From assembly GCA_940671915.1 (NCBI GenBank), contig CALNVZ010002974.1, positions 37,651,053-37,715,052 of the forward strand: 64,000 bases of DNA. Direction: 5' to 3'. The DNA is from Paracentrotus lividus (taxonomy: Eukaryota; Echinodermata; Echinoidea; Camarodonta; Echinidae). The translations under genes and the position numbers were made by a program. Under the pieces are notes generated by a model. The model was not told the DNA's origin and made no database searches. It saw only the letters and a program-made list of their open reading frames with translations. Positions 24,859 through 39,800 of this stretch are shown here, piece after piece; within the stretch, counting starts at the first letter, position 1, and every line of letters begins with the position of its first letter.

Positions 24859-27800
24859 TCATGACATAGGTGCCTCGTAAGGTCTCTCAGCGAGTATCTT
24901 CTCTTTCTGAATGCAGTCCTGCACCCAATCTGACAGTACTACATGCTGCTTCAAGGATCGTTGCTTCCCACGTTGACGGAACTCCCTCACTCTGCTCACA
25001 TCACTGGAAAATAATCGTAATTTTTCAGACTTTCATGCTATATTCAGGATAAGCCTATATATCAATTTATACTTCGCTTGCTACAATAATTAATGTAATA
25101 TTGTTTGCATTGACATAATGCCTTTGTTTGTTGATGTACGTATAAGTAACTGCATTTTAAAGGCTGAGTTGAATAAAAAAAAATATCTATTTCAGAACTA
25201 TCATATTCAAGTCATTTAAAAGTTGACATGAATAGAAGCTTTACAAGAAAGTTTCAACAAGTATGTTGAAACTATCAGAACTATCATATTGAAGTCATTT
25301 AAAAGTTGACATGAATAGAAGCTTTACAAGAAAGCTTCAACATGTATGTGACAATTCAAATGATAAGAAGCAATCTTATGAACACAAGAACTGTATTTAA
25401 GATTTGTATATGTATAGGTAATGCTCTTGCACATTGCATAAAACTTTTTCTAAGTCAGACAATAAAGACAAGCCATTTTTTTGTAGCCAAGTCAAATAGA
25501 AAATCTATTGTTTTAAAAATCTTAACCAATTTTTTTTTTTTTCTTTTTCAATCTTAATTACTTATGGTATATGATGTAGCAGATACCCATTTCAAACAAA
25601 CCATACCTTTTATCAACAATGATATGGGTTACATGCCTGTCCAAGGTAGGACAGACGGTGGCGCCATGGAAGCGCATTTCCAAGGATATTAGATCTAGGG
25701 AGCAGTCTTTGATGTGCTGCAGAGCAAACAAGAACAAATTAAAAGTCAGATGTATACATATATGAATATGTATACACTTTTTTTTTCAATAACGCTGAAG
25801 TTAAATTCCTGAATTCATATACTTATGGCATTCTTGTGACAGAAATATAATATGATGGCATATGACACTGCTCTCACATGGGCAAAAACAATGTACTTCC
25901 TTCATAGTTTGTGTTAAGTAGTATAGTACACACATCAAATACATGTAGGCGAGTCATTTCAATGTTTTCTTCTTTCAAGCAATCAATCAATATTGTTGTT
26001 ATGTTCTAAGATACGAACATAATAATGAAAATAATAATGTATTTTCAAAATCTTCTCTTTTTTATGTATTAAAGTAATAAATTTAAAACGTGATCTCATT
26101 ATCCATCAAAACCTTTTAAAAACAAGAGGGATTTATTATTACCCATATGTTCTCATGTATAAAGTAAAATTTTCACAGGGGCTTTTATTTATGCAAATTT
26201 TGAGAGTTTAAGCCCTTGTGAAAATTTCTGCATAGATATAAGGCTACACGTTTATTATAGTAATAAAAAAAAAAAAAAACTATTATGAAAATTGTCCTTG
26301 CAATTTCCCCTACCTGGTCAAAAATTGTGAAGATATCTGTACACAAATTTTTTTTTGTTACAGTATTGCAAAGAAAATACTTACAGTCTCTTCATCTCCT
26401 ATGACAAGGCAAGAATCAATATAAACACGGCATAAACGAAAGAGACCAAGGAGGGAGTCCTGAGGAAAGTTATCCATCTCAATCTCAGCTATCTGTTCTG
26501 CAGTCATTGGTTGCTCACTCTTCTGTTTAGAAAAACATAAAATAAAAAACATACATGGTCTTATCCTTAGTGAGTGATTATTGGTAAAAGTTGGCTATGA
26601 ATGTCAGATAATGATATTATATTTTGGGGTTATATTTACAAATTACTACAAAAATAAATAATCTACAATGCAACAAATCATACAGAGTGTGTTTGTTAAC
26701 TGGATGATAACACTTTGAAAGGTGACAGTTCTGTGTAGTCCCATACACTACACGTATTTCTGTGTATAGTGCGTGTGACTCTCAGCAGAATTGGGTTCAT
26801 TTCTTGTCATTTTGATCATTCCAAAACCTGACAGGACACAACAATTCTACCTCATTTGTTATCAACCTTATCAAATAATTTGAGACGGCCTCTTCTACAA
26901 TTGATATTATGACTACAATATCTATTTTCACTTCATGCAAATGCACTATTTAGTCAGTTTCTGCAGATTCTCTGGAAAATTATTGCATAATCTTACCTTC
27001 TTCTCCACACTAGCAAAGATTTCCTTGAGTTTCTCTTCATTCACATCCTGTGTGTAGCTGTCTCCATGGCTGTCATAATCTAAAGCAAACTGAGCGGCCA
27101 TCTTGGCTGACGTGTACAGCATGTGTGAAGGTAGCCATGGTAACAAGTGGCCAGCATCCTGTCATTCAAATATACAGTATAAAATAATCCCTTTCTTTTC
27201 AGTCTGAAGAAACCAGCAGTCCTTTCTTATTTTTATTTATTTTTTTTTTTTTTTTGAGATTTGTGTATATTTAACCATGTTCTTCTTTTCTAAATTTGAT
27301 AGAAACAAAGTATTCAACCAAAAATATCATTCATATCTTACTAAAAACACTTTCATGATATCATGAACTGTACATTATGAACAAAAGGAATCATTACATT
27401 CATGTACCTGGAGCTTAGAATATCTTGCATTTTTGTTATATGTACTAAAATGAATTAAACTTCTAAATCTAAATTTTATTAACTTACATTAAATTAAATT
27501 TACTCTGTAAACACCAGAGAAGTTCTCTTGACAAGATTATGGTTAACAGGCTTGAGGCTTTCAGTCCTAACTGAGATGAACAAAACAGTTGATTGCAGTT
27601 CAAACACTCTCACTTTCATTCAAATAGAGTATAACTGAGCTCTATGAACTGCAGTCGTCTGTGTTGTTTACATGTATCTCAGTAGGGACTGCATGATATT
27701 AGGTCATACATACATAAAGAGATAGTTGGTAAACCTTACCAGGCATTCAATCAGCCATGATGTCTTCACAACATCGTATATCTTGGCACTGTGAAATTTA

Positions 27801-30800
27801 ACAAACAAAATATGACTTGAGGGTTAACATTTCTGATACACGAGTATGAAAAAGAAAAATGAAATAAATAAGATTACCTACAATGTAATAGAAAAGAAAA
27901 AGTTGAGCTGTGACATCATGAGATTGTTCATTGCATATGCATGAGAATGTGCACAGCACTGTTTTATCAGGGGAAAAAAAAAAATCAAATTTTAATATTT
28001 CAAAACTTTGAGATTTTTTATCTGATTTTGATGACATTTTTTCAGTGTTGTGCTCGTAAAATTGTACTCTTCTTATTAAATCATCTAAATTTCAGCCCAG
28101 AGGCGTACTTTAACAATGTTACAATGAACTTTTGAAGAAAGTCCCATTTTTGCTTCTTTTTTTTCTTCCTCCTTCTTCTTCTTCTTCTTTTTATATTCAC
28201 CTGAAGATGTTCTTGACCTTGAGGTTGACCTTGTCAGCGAGGACACAGTAAGTATCGATACCAGGATTCTGAACCACCACTCCTCCACATTCAACAATCT
28301 TCTTCTCAAGCTCATGTTTAGGGTGGCTTGCAGGAGTGTTCATTATACACAGCTCACGTCCCTCAAGCATTTCAGAGATCTGAAATCAAATTTGGGGGGG
28401 GGATGAAAGATAAATCTTGCTTTTAATATTTAAACAATGCATCAGCCCCTAAATTGCCACTAAAAATACATGAAATAATCCTGGATGTTCCCAGCCTCCA
28501 CATTCAACAATCTTCTTCTCTAGCTCATGCTAGGGTGACTTTCAGGAGTTTTCATTATACACAATTCATGTCCCTCTAACATTTCAGAGATCTGAAATCA
28601 GAACAAAAGGATGGATGTGAAAGATAGGCCTACACAAGATTTTTAAAATGGACAAAACATAAACCAGCGTAATAATTGCAAAACCATGAAAGCATTCTAG
28701 TAACTGCAGCACATTCAAGAATCTTCTCTAGCTCATGCCTAGGATGACCTGCAGGATTGTTCATTATCTAGGCATATTGTGACCTTGTACAGAATAACAA
28801 ACAACAAGTATAAAAAAAATTAATATAAAAAATGCTTGCCTCATACATGGTGCAAGTTATTTCTTTTATGCTTTTTCGAATATGTGTAGTGAGTAAATAC
28901 TGTAATAACAATCCTCTTATACCGGAAGGAAGAAATTCCTTGAATGCCTAAAGCGCTCTTTAGGGCAGCTATGGCTATAGCCGGGTAATAATATAAGCTG
29001 CACCACTGAAAAGGTAACTAGATAGTCGGTGCAATATAAATGCTATATATTATTATTATTATTACCTGTTTGACATTCGATGTGTCTGCAGCTCTGAACC
29101 TCGAGGCCACTGCTACAGGTCTTTCTACCCTCGTCACTTTCCTCCTCTTACTGGTAACAATCTCACCATCATCAGCATCAACATAACGCCCCGTCAGCTT
29201 GCCTTCTGCTTGCTGAAATATCCATAACAATGTCAATTATTTACCATATGCTTAACCCTAATCTGCCGGGGGGGGGGGCTAATTTAGCCCCCCCCTCGAC
29301 ATTTTTCGCGATAAATATTTGACGCGAGTAGCTAAAGCCACGGCGCTTCATGAGTTTTTTCTTTGAAGTCTTGCACATCTTTTGAGACCAAAATCGCGAC
29401 CCCCGGATACCCGGTTCGCGAGTTACGCATAATTTTGTACACGTGCGTCAGACCCAAAACTGCTCAAAAACGTGATTTCATGTACAAAGTCAATACAAAT
29501 TGTGTTTTCAGCTAAAATTCATAAATGAGTGATTAATTTTGCTTTTATTGATAATAATCATTTGATTTGCTGCTATTTATGACCAAAATAATGTCGTGGA
29601 TCAATTTTGTCGAAAAAACAATAGACATAAAAAGGAAAAAAAAACAAAGAAATACATAAGAAATTCAAAAAACAATAAAATACAGAAGAAATTACTTTGG
29701 ATACTGGATTTTTTTTCAAGTACAATTGATAGGAATGCTATAAAGAACATTCACACCAAAAATTAGCATTCTAGCAGCTATAATTAGTGAATTAGAGGAA
29801 AAAGTATGATTTCATGCATAAATTAGCATAATTAGCATATGTAATTAAAAAAAAACATTTTTTGGAAAAATAAACTATGCAATTTTGGAGATTACGCAAC
29901 AGCGGACGTGCGTGCCAATTTTCGTCGCGATTGCGCGAGATCAAACGAGGCCGAGATCTCAGGGAGGGCTAAAAATCTCAGGCCCCCCCCCCCCCCCCCC
30001 CCCCGGGCTATACGTTTTCAAAAAGAGCCCGGGCAGATTAGGGTTAAGCTGCATGCAAGTAATAGCAAAACAATAAAATAATTCAAGCTTCATGAAACTG
30101 TATTGCATGATCCTCCATGTATGAAAACATAACCATTTATATCAACATTAGAGTACATGTATCTCCATCGTCAATTTTACCTACACTTGCTAATTATATT
30201 GTCTAACTAATTAGGTAATTAACCACAAATATGCGAAAGAATCAACCTCAGAGTCCTATCACCTCTAATCCCCCCCCCAAAAAAAAACAAATGAAAAAAC
30301 AAAACCCCAAAAGCAAAAAAACAGTCAACTAATCACAACAAAAAAAAGAACAATACAGAATAAAAAAAGACAAGAAAGAAAAAAAAAAAAAAAAAAAAAA
30401 AAAAAAGACACAAATAAAAACAAAATGTATAAACATACAATTATTCAAGCAAAACCATACCTGCTCATATTTTCCCAGTTCTTCTGTTGTCATACACTGG
30501 TGCCATCTTTATCATCTACTCACTTTCTCTAGACGAGGGAATCTAGGGTACATCCTGTCTTGTACCTGATGGAAAGTTGCCAGCAAGAAAAAAACTAGAT
30601 GATCCTCGACCGCGCACGGTCGAAATTTATGCTCGCCATTACCAGACAAGAAATATATGGCACATTCATCTTCTATTTTCATATAGGCCTAGGCCTACAT
30701 GTACATACAAAGATGTCTTTCTATACATGTATAAAAAGACATCTTTGACCTTGACTTTGACCTTGAGTAACATTCTCAATCTAATCAGATCAGTGCCATC

Positions 30801-33800
30801 AAGTATGTACACATCATAAGTATGAAGATGATCCTTAAACAGTTCTTGAATTATCGTGAGATGAGCTATTTTCACGTATTTATTGACCTCTGTGACCTTT
30901 GACATTTGACCTCGTGACTAAAAAATCTTATTCAGATCTTGTCACCCCAGTATGCACACATTTACACATATGAAGATGATTCGCGAAATGGTTCTTGAGT
31001 TATTGTGAGAAAGCTATTTTGCCATTTACTGACCTGTGACCTTCGACCTTTGACCTCGTGACTCCAAAATCTTATCAAATCATTGTTTACTTCAGTATGC
31101 ACACATTTACCATAGTTGAAGATGATTAGTGAAGGGTTCTTGAAATATTGTGAACGAGCTATTTCACCTATTCATTTGACCTCTGTGACCTTTGACCTTT
31201 GACCTTATGACCCCAAAATCTAATCAGTTCATTGTCACCCCCAGTATGCAAACATGTACCAAGAATGAAGATGATCCGTGAACGGTTCTTGAGTTATTGT
31301 GAGAACGAGCTATTTTCACCTACTTATTGACCTCTGTGACCTTTGACCTATGACCTTGTGACCCCAAAATCTAATCAGATCATTGTCACCCCAGTATGTA
31401 TACATGTACCAAGAATGAAAATGATCTGTTAACGGTTCTTAAGTTATCGTGAGAACGAAGTGGGACGGACGTACGGACGTACGGACGGACGGACAACCCG
31501 AAAACATAATGCCTCCGGCGAGACTTCGTCGCGGAGGCATAAAAATGGAATACAAGAGAGGGCTAATAATCAAACTCAAAATGCTAGTGCACTTTCAAAA
31601 ACACCTTCCATATTTTGAAATGAGTAGAAGCAGTAACAAAGTAGGATTTTTTGGGTAGTAACATCAGTAAAGTTGATCCTTCTATTCTACTGTAAATATA
31701 AAAGTACATTGTGTACATGTAGCTACAAACACACCAGGGCTGTGTTTCACCAAGTCGTTTGTAAAGTTACGAATGACTTTACGAATGACTGGAACATATT
31801 CTTGGGTGCTATACTAATCTCATTCTCAATCATTTTTTTAAGAAAAGAAATTTTTTTCATTTCATTTCATTTCATTTATTTTCCATTTTTAAAAAACATG
31901 GTACATGTACATGTAAAATATATATTCATACAACATAATATTTCAACATATATTGAACATATCAAACATATTAACTAATAAAAATGGAGGGATACCCAAA
32001 GGAAGCTAGATGCTTATAATCAGGGTCCCGTAAAAGAAAGATTAGAAAATACAATATAGTTAAAAGCTACAAGTTAAAATACAATCACCATTCACAGAGC
32101 AATCAATAAGACATCCAACATTCATACAGGGCACTCATGCACGCATACACACTAAAGGGGGTAAAGGTGAGAGAGAGAAAGAGAGAGAGAGAGAGAAGGG
32201 GGAGATAAGAGAGAAAATGAAAGTAAGAACAAAATGATCACCAGTCGTTCATAAAGTTATTCGTTAAGTAAGAATGATACATTGAAACGCCACCCTGAAA
32301 TGTTGCAACTTGATCATAAGAATAACTTGCCCTGCAATATTCAACACATCCCTTGAAATGTTCCTATTCTTGCAGTAATATAATGCACTTTTAATAATTG
32401 CCCTTCCCCTCCCAAATGTTTGTTAAGACCTATGATCCATGTCATCCATTTGAAACAACCAATGAACTCACAAGATAAAATTTAAAAAGTATACCTGTTT
32501 AATAGATGATAACTTCAAGGATATAACAGAAAAGAAGATAGTCAAGAAGATGATTTACATTCACAAAAAAAATAAATAAAAAAATAGGGGCCTGTACTAA
32601 TTCATCAATATGTTATCCTCTTACAGGCACGCCAAATTTTCTATATTAAACTTACGCATTAGATGAGTTGATTTCTGTAGCTTTGATTTGTACTATGAAA
32701 GAATTCTGGGGCTCCACATACAATTCTGGTTTCTCCTGAAAAATAGAAACAGATCTTATTTACCTCAGAAAACAACAGCATTACCAACTAAAAGTCCATT
32801 TATCAAGTTTATTGGAAATGTTATTTTAAAAATCTTACTTTAGTGTGATCTCTAACGTATAATAAATCTTACTCCAAATAGAGCCTTAAAATGCTTCATT
32901 TCACAAGTATAGCAGTATAGAGACTGGATAAGTGTTGTTTACATTTAAAGGGAAAATTTGCCATTAGGATTATATAAAGTTACATGTTACTGTTTATTTT
33001 CTTTTATTTTCCACCAACACATACATTAAATAGGAATAAAAACAGTACCAGTCATACGTCAAGTCATCTGCATTCTTTGCATTGGAGATGAAAAGTGTAA
33101 AATACATTGCAACAGGAAACACCAAACATGAAAGCTACCCAAAACTAATTTTCAAAATTTACTACAAGTCTATTACAGGAAATACCAACGCTTGAAATGT
33201 ACCTTGAACTAATTTGCTTCTATTCATTTGTGATGAAATTTACAACAAAGGTTTATTACAGTAAATACCATTTGAAGAAATGTACCTAAACTAATTAGCT
33301 TTCATTCATAACTGAAGAAATTGACAATGAAATTTAATTAACAGGAAATACCGTTGCCTACAATCAACATCAAACAGTTTGCCTTGAAGTAAAAAGGACA
33401 AGGTGACTTTGAAATAATTGGAGGGCGATTGGGGTCTGTACAAAAATTGTGGGTTTGGTGCCATGCATCAATGCTAATGCTGAAAAAATGGGGGTAGTGG
33501 AGTGGAAAATTTTGTTTGGTTTTGTTTAGTTTTTTGTCTGAAATTCTTTCTCAGACTTGACTTAGACTATAGGATGGTTGCTCATATTGTGACTTCTCCC
33601 AGGGTTAGCCATCCCACAACACTTTAGGGATATGATAATGTATACACTACATCGTATATAGCAAATTCTATAATGTCGCATTATCTTAGATTTTGCACCA
33701 GCATTCAAAATAGATTAAGAATAATAACATTAGAAAATCGATCAACTTGGAATGTCCCCATTTGTTGCGTGTATTACCCACTCTTTCGCCACCTATCAAT

Positions 33801-36800
33801 AAGTGCGTGCAATGCACGAGGCATTCTCAACCTCGTTCGGTTTATTCGTTAGTCATCTGAAAATATTCCATTTCGAAGGCACCGATTGATAAGGATTCCG
33901 GTTAATATGCTTATAAACAATAATCATGTACACATGAAGGGTCAAATGACAACGACAGCAGAGCTGTATCAACACATTATTAATCTTCCGATGTCCAATC
34001 ATGATGTGTTGATAACTCTGTTGTCATGTGTCAAATTTAAGCCTTCAAGTGTACATGATTATTGCTTTATATTTCTCTCCCACCCCCTATGTTGTGTGTG
34101 TGTGTGTGTCTCTCTCTCTCTCTCTCTCCCACGATGGTAGGGAGGATTGGAAGGGGAAGAGGTGTATGATGAGCATTTTTGCATGTTTCCATATCTTGTA
34201 GATAATAGAAAATTAATCTATTTGAATATGTTTTGTGTTGTAGTTAATTGTTTTGGAGAAACTGCAATATTTTCTTAATCATCAAATAGCAAAAGGAATC
34301 AAGTTTTGTACGTTACTCATCAAACCACATGATACCGACTGCCTAACCTGTCTGTACAAAGCAAGAATGGAGTGCAAAATGAAATTTTAGCCTACATGAG
34401 GGCACATAGAGTTAGATACTAATTAAAAATTACTTATGCCACTTGTTTCCAGTTTGCCATTAAAAGACAGCCGTGGTTGCGTTTCAAACGAGTGAAATTA
34501 AGGAGACCATTTTGTTTAAATTTGTAGTTCTGGAATGAATACAATGATTACATTTCTCTTCTTTCTTTATAATAGGGAGAAAATAAATTGAGGGAGTAGT
34601 AATTTCGTTGAAAAATGCCAGACCCAAGCCCGCACCTGTTTTTCTTGCAACAAAATTGATTCAGTTGTGTTCCGATTCATTACTCTTTCATTAGCAATAG
34701 TGATTCGAACTTAGGTTGTGGTTCTCTCAAATCAATGATAATGTTTGGTTACTAGTTATGACTGGATATTTCCTGATGTTGGGACATATTTTGAAAAGTT
34801 TAGGTAAAGAATCCATGATTATGATTGTATAAAACTAATTTGGGGCCCCAATAATCCTGTCTCAACAATCACTTTCATTTTTTCACTGGGAATCAAAGAC
34901 GTCGAGGTTTGATCTCGTTTGTTTACATACGCAACTATCGCTAGGGGGTAAAGAAAAATGTGAATTGTTTTGAACGAGGCCGCATAGATCAATATGACAG
35001 GTACATGCCGTGCATTTGCTTTTAATATACGTAAACACACAGTTAAATCCGGCCTTTTCCAGTTGATTCAGCCGAGTCAGATTGGAGTGAGTGGTGATAT
35101 TTTTTAATTTTTTTCTAGCTGTATTGCAAATTAGAAGATGCGCGACATATCGCATTGATGTTGCCCTGTTTTAAAACAGATTTTCATATGACAGGAGCGT
35201 GGTGGATTTTTCAACCCCGCGGAAATGGAAAACTAGCGACATTATCGGGAACCATCCCATAGTCTAACTCCAGTATTCACGATAAATGCATAAAACACTC
35301 TTGATAAGCTCATACCTAGCTGACCTGCACCACCAACGACCCATGATACCAAAGGCCTAGGAGGCAAAAAAATATGAACCCTAGTCCTGTAGATGCATTC
35401 ACAATTTTGACTGGGTAAAATTGTGGTCGTATGTTCTCATGGGTTTTATCTTAGTTTTATTGAGGGGAAAAAGCTAATTGGAAAATCGGCCTCATGCAGA
35501 GATGCAAAGTTTTTAAAAAAAATTTGCGTGAGATTATTCGCATCGTCTTTGGAAGCAGTGTGCACACGGCGCGTGTTACCATATGTGCGCACGCGCAGTA
35601 ATTTGTACACCAAGAGAAGGCGTGAGCACGCTACACATGTAGCACCTAGTAAGCTTTCTTGCATATACATGTAATGATACCCTGCATGAAAACATCGCAC
35701 TCGCAGGGTTTGATGCACAACAAGACTGCCGATTGTTAGGATTTTGTGGCCAAAAAATTGTAAAAATCTATAATAAAGCTACTTTTTTCTATTTTGCGTG
35801 AGAAAGTGGGTGTTCTGTGTGAGATTGTGAGATAGACCCAAAATGTGTGAGAATCACTCAAAATGCATGAGACTTGGTAGCTCTGCTCATGGTCCTTCAT
35901 GTTCATTTGAACTTGAACTTACTCGAGTGCAGAGTAACCATCTGGGTGGGTTTTCTTTATCATATTTCTTCCAGTGTTTGGCAAGTTTCTGGTTGAATTC
36001 ATAGAGCTCTTGAAGAGTATAGCCTGAACCAACCTGAAAGAAAATACCAACAATATTAATTCTCAGATTGTTCACAAGTTAAATCTTGTATACTTAATGG
36101 CATTATATTCAGGAAAAACTGGCTCAAACTGAGAGAGATTTGTTTATGATGAAGTCTATGGGTTATTTGGGCACCTTATTCAGAAAAATGTAGCTTGGCA
36201 AATGCCCAGTAATAACACATGTAAGAGCACTACATTGTACGTGATATGCAAATTCTTTATTTATCATTATCGTTATTCAGACCAGAAAATATGAACTATG
36301 AAACAATTTCTTTTAGAAAATCACTCTCACTGATATGCTTTAATATTATTATTCTACAGGTTACGTTCAATTTATTGAAAAGTTGGTTAAACGTGGTGTA
36401 TAGTTTTGGTAACAAAAAAGGAATTGGCACAAAATCAATCAAATGTAGTTACATGTTGTCCACATTGCAATAAAAGATATGTGTGAGAGATCTTGTGACA
36501 TTCCTTTCATTATTTCCGATGATTTTCATTGAATTTGTTTGAATGAAGCGTAATTAACGGCCGTTTAGACCTCTGCTGACAGATTCGCACGCCGAAGGTT
36601 ACGGCGTGAGTTAGTGCGAACGATCTGTGTGTAACACCCACACAAGAGAATCCCCATTGGTTTTCCACGTGAGCGCTAACCTGTGACGGGTCCCCGACTT
36701 ATCTTTTTTATCCTTATATTATGAAATAAAGACACTTAAACGAGATTTCAAGTACTATAATTTGCTTTATTATAGTTCTTGGATTCAATCTTTCATAATT

Positions 36801-39800
36801 TATCTTAGTGTGAATCAAAATTAATTTTTCCTTCTCCCAAAACTATACACCAGCTTTAACATCATTTCTTTGCTTATTACACATTGACTGTGCATTATAT
36901 AACAGACGGGCAGACATAGCAAAATTTGATTGAACTTGTAAAAATAAAAAATAAAACATTTATGCACATACTAAGTGTTGACAACAGTTATGCACATCTG
37001 TCTTAGATATATCAGAAGCCAAAATTTAGGTTACACCCTCACAAACACTTCCCCAGGTGATACAATATTGATGTGTCTTATGGTATGTCTTAGGCGACTT
37101 CCAAAAGGTAATGCCGTGGCTAGCTGTGTGCCAACTGCACTGAGGGATCATATGCCAGATACCAATGTCCTAGTACGCTGCAGGTCGCCACACAGCGGAC
37201 CAAAGGCAGGACCTTTTGGTAAATCATCTCAGAAGACAAATAAATTTGGGGAAATTTTACCTTACAGAAGGAGTAGAATATCTTTGGATGGTCACCTTCC
37301 CTGCTTGGTGGAATGGCTACAGCACATAGGAAATGTGATATGAGCTGTGCTCGGAACTAATTAAGAAAATAAGAAAAAGGGAACATATCCGAATGATTCA
37401 TCAATAATTTCAAATATCTGTTGAAATAGAAAGTTCTATGAATATATACTGTCAGTTTACAACTAAATTATGATGAAAACAAAACTTAAACAGAAACATT
37501 TAGTGATAATTCATGTAGACATGTGTGCATTTACAATAAACATTGAAAAAAAAAGACAACCAGACTAGAGCTTCAGAATATGATTAATATGAGACAGAAG
37601 AATGAAATATTATGAGTTGCCTTACCCCTTTGCCAAAGTAGCCTCCGACCACCAGAACGTCTAATTCATCCATTAGATTGTCTACATACTCAGGCTTTAT
37701 CTTCAGCCAACCACTCCCTACAAGAGAACAAAGATGACATGTTAAACACCATGGCCAGGATTCTGAACCCTGGTTTAAAGCTCATGTATAGTTTTGGGAG
37801 AACATATTTTTTGTTTTACTTCCATAGTAGAATAATATGAATTAGTACCTCAAATAACCTCTGTGTACAAAATGATTTGTTATAAAATCCACTCTAAGAC
37901 CTGAATTTAGCAACAAAACTGTGTAAATCGATCTGTTGAGTGGCCATGCCTAAACAAGGATGACACCGGAGAGAGTGCAACGTGCAGTGGTTTGTATGCA
38001 AAGTATATGCTATTGATACACAGACTGATACACACAGAATGCACACACGCCATACCAGTCAGCAGTGGTGTTGCATACCCAGAGCTCTGGGGTGAGAGTG
38101 AAGGAAGTATGGCCTCATTTTGATGAACATCTCCCCATGTTTATGCTAACTATATCATATCATGGAAAGACATGCATGGTACATGGTTATATTGCTTGTC
38201 CATGTATTGATATGTCATTGGAACAATATGAGGACAAGTTGAGTAAGTTTTAGAAAAATGCAATTTTCACTACCACAACTACTTTAATCTAAACGTAAGT
38301 TCAAGACCATAACTCCAGTTTATAATTACATGCATTGGATACAACATGAAATCATAAAAGATAGGATCATCATTGCAATCATTAAAGTTAGTTATTATCA
38401 CAGATATTGAAAACATTGAATGTGGTTTTTTCCAAGTACCATAACCAATTACATTACATGTATCTGAGGATATTAATGATATAATGAGGAACGAAAAAAC
38501 AAACGAGTTTATTTGAAAGCAAAAAAAAAGAGAAAATTCCTCAGCGGAATATGTTTACACTGCCTTCAAGTTTAAATCATTTTACATGTATTACATGTAC
38601 AAAGTATGAAGGTAGATGCTTGCATGGTGGATTCGAATACGGTGATGAGGTTTACGGTTCACCATGTGGTTAGTCCTAAAAAGGACTGTTTGATAAAGTG
38701 GAAGAGGAAATGGAGAGTTGCAGAAAGTAGAAAACTGATAGGCGAGATAGAGAGTAGAGAGTAGAAATAGAGGTAATCTTTCTTGATTTAGTCCTGAAAA
38801 GGACTCCACTTTCTCAAACAGTCCTTTTTAGGACTAACCACAAGGTGAACCGTAAACCTCATCACCGTATGAACAAAGTACTTTACAAACAGTTTTAGCG
38901 CAAATTGAAGAACCTCTTTTGAGGCCACTCAGCGCGAAACACTAATAGCGCTAAAATAACAGCGAATACAGTATCTCCAAAGAGGATTTCATTTTAACAA
39001 GATATTCTGCTACATCCCGAGAACCTTGTTACAACAACAGTAGCCTGTACAAGGGTAAACATGCTATCAAATTAAAATAAAATCTTATCAACATAGATTC
39101 ATTTGAACTCTGACCTTTCCTCTTGTCTGGTCTGTAAGTTGACTCGGGATGTTTAACCACAATGCCTTCTTCTCTTCGATCTATAGCCTCATTCAAAGCC
39201 TCCACAACCTCACCCCTGCAAGACAACATTACAATACCTATGATATATAATTGAAAGTGCAAGTTCTTAACATGATACACTAAATTCATTTACAGAGCAC
39301 TCTTATGTTAAAATACCAGAATATTTCTCCATAAACCCAAATACCATTTGATATAGAGGAGGAAAGGCAAATATTTGACGAGGATTATGAAACAAAACTG
39401 AAGTACCAGAACATTTAAAAATTAGATATTTCACACATAATAAAAACTATCCCAAAATAGATTTGGAGCTGCTGAAAGGGATTATTCGTCAAGGTTGAAG
39501 GTTGTATGTAAGAAATCAAAGGGGTATTGATGCACAAAATCACCCCACAGAAACAATTTTCAAAGCTGGCCATATACATGTAGAACACCTGATCTTTCTC
39601 AATTTCAACTGTCAAAGCGGTAAATTTTTGTATTTTTTGTCCACATTTTGTTAAATTTTCACCATGGTTCTGTCCAACTTCAGTAATTTATATACTTTCG
39701 AAGAAGGGTACACCCCAATCGAATGACCTACATATGTTTACTTACAAGGGTCACACTTGTCTCATAGATTATAATGACTTGTCTCATAGATTATGACTAC

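Noticed and set aside
36975-37343. 122-codon plus-strand ORF
   Set aside because: It is the shadow of LIG4 exon 16, which lies on the minus strand at 37261-37356.
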